NCBI RefSeq assembly: GCF_020686945.1
Contig: NZ_JAJEPR010000048.1
Span: 1 to 19,819 of the forward strand
Origin: Limivivens faecihominis
Lineage (GTDB): Bacteria > Bacillota > Clostridia > Lachnospirales > Lachnospiraceae
DNA: 19,819 nucleotides
Direction: 5' to 3'
Under the pieces are notes generated by a model. It saw only the letters and a program-made list of their open reading frames with translations, had not been told where the DNA came from and did no database searches. Positions within the stretch are counted from its first letter, which is position 1; the number at the start of each line of letters is the position of its first letter. This document shows, one piece after another, positions 19,715 to 19,819 of the stretch. Position numbers and translations under genes: made by a program.

Positions 19715-19819
19715 TCGTGACCCTCACATGACTAAAGTCACATGCTTCCAGACGCTTTAGGCGTCAGACTAAATATCGGCGGATACGCCTGTAACTTAGG
19801 TCTGCGCGGTTATGCGCTT
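19715..19819 (-). mobile_element. Probable right end / omega-RNA scaffold of an IS200/IS605-type TnpB element
   Basis: Read on the minus strand, this block has a chain of stem-loops: AGACC..GTCT enclosing GGCG-TATC-CGCC, then GACGC-CTAAA-GCGTC, then CATGTGACT-TT-AGTCATGTG near the end. The order and sequence style (AGACC..GGCG..CGCC..GTCTGACGC..GCGTCTGGAAGC..TGTGACTTTAGTCATGTGAGG) match what I know of the right ends of TnpB-carrying elements of Firmicutes. In these, this RNA guides the nuclease. The tnpB gene would lie beyond 19819. No coding frame is evident in the block itself. The exact end of the element, near 19715, is approximate. Confidence 0.55.

Overview
The window looks like chromosomal DNA of a gut Firmicute, probably of the Lachnospiraceae. 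The evidence is strong Shine-Dalgarno sites, Clostridia-type families (DUF1836, Maff2, PcfB, TnpV, DUF5348, YgiT-type zinc finger), a clostridial-style c-di-GMP riboswitch and moderate G+C. No rRNA, tRNA or CRISPR array is visible.

Region 1 (about 1-7500) is part of an integrative and conjugative element (ICE). Read on the minus strand from its edge near 7500 it carries a replication-initiator-like protein (with three 10-residue repeats), a DUF5348 protein, PcfB, the VirD4/TraG coupling ATPase, a small basic protein and a Maff2 protein that stops early. At the Maff2 break the conjugation module gives way to an accessory unit with its own promoter: a small HTH regulator, TnpV, a peptidase E-like hydrolase and a ClbS/DfsB-like protein (family of the colibactin self-protection protein). 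A plus-strand XRE regulator converges on it and ends in a strong terminator. No relaxase, VirB4 or integrase lies in the window, so this is a partial or rearranged element. Its right edge interrupts a sugar-type ABC lipoprotein gene. That gene still has its promoter, a c-di-GMP-I (GEMM-I) riboswitch and a terminator hairpin, but has lost its 3' end.

Region 2 (about 7500-15900) is mostly host backbone: an RlmD/RumA-type 23S rRNA methyltransferase, a small membrane protein with an acidic tail, PcrA helicase, a DUF1836 regulator whose promoter spacer is a perfect palindrome, the 5' half of an NMT1/THI5-like lipoprotein gene, a metallo-hydrolase fused to a GNAT acetyltransferase, and a stand-alone FakA-like C-terminal domain.

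Region 3 (about 15900-19819) holds a tightly packed minus-strand run: ACT-domain protein, serine hydrolase, an HTH protein with a HipA-N-like tail, and a HipA/CtkA-like kinase. The last two look like a split HipA-type kinase module and are the best candidate in the window for an under-described system. Upstream are a CPBP membrane protease and a YgiT/MqsA-type antitoxin without a visible toxin. The antitoxin abuts structured DNA that resembles the right end and omega-RNA scaffold of an IS200/IS605-type TnpB element running off the window.
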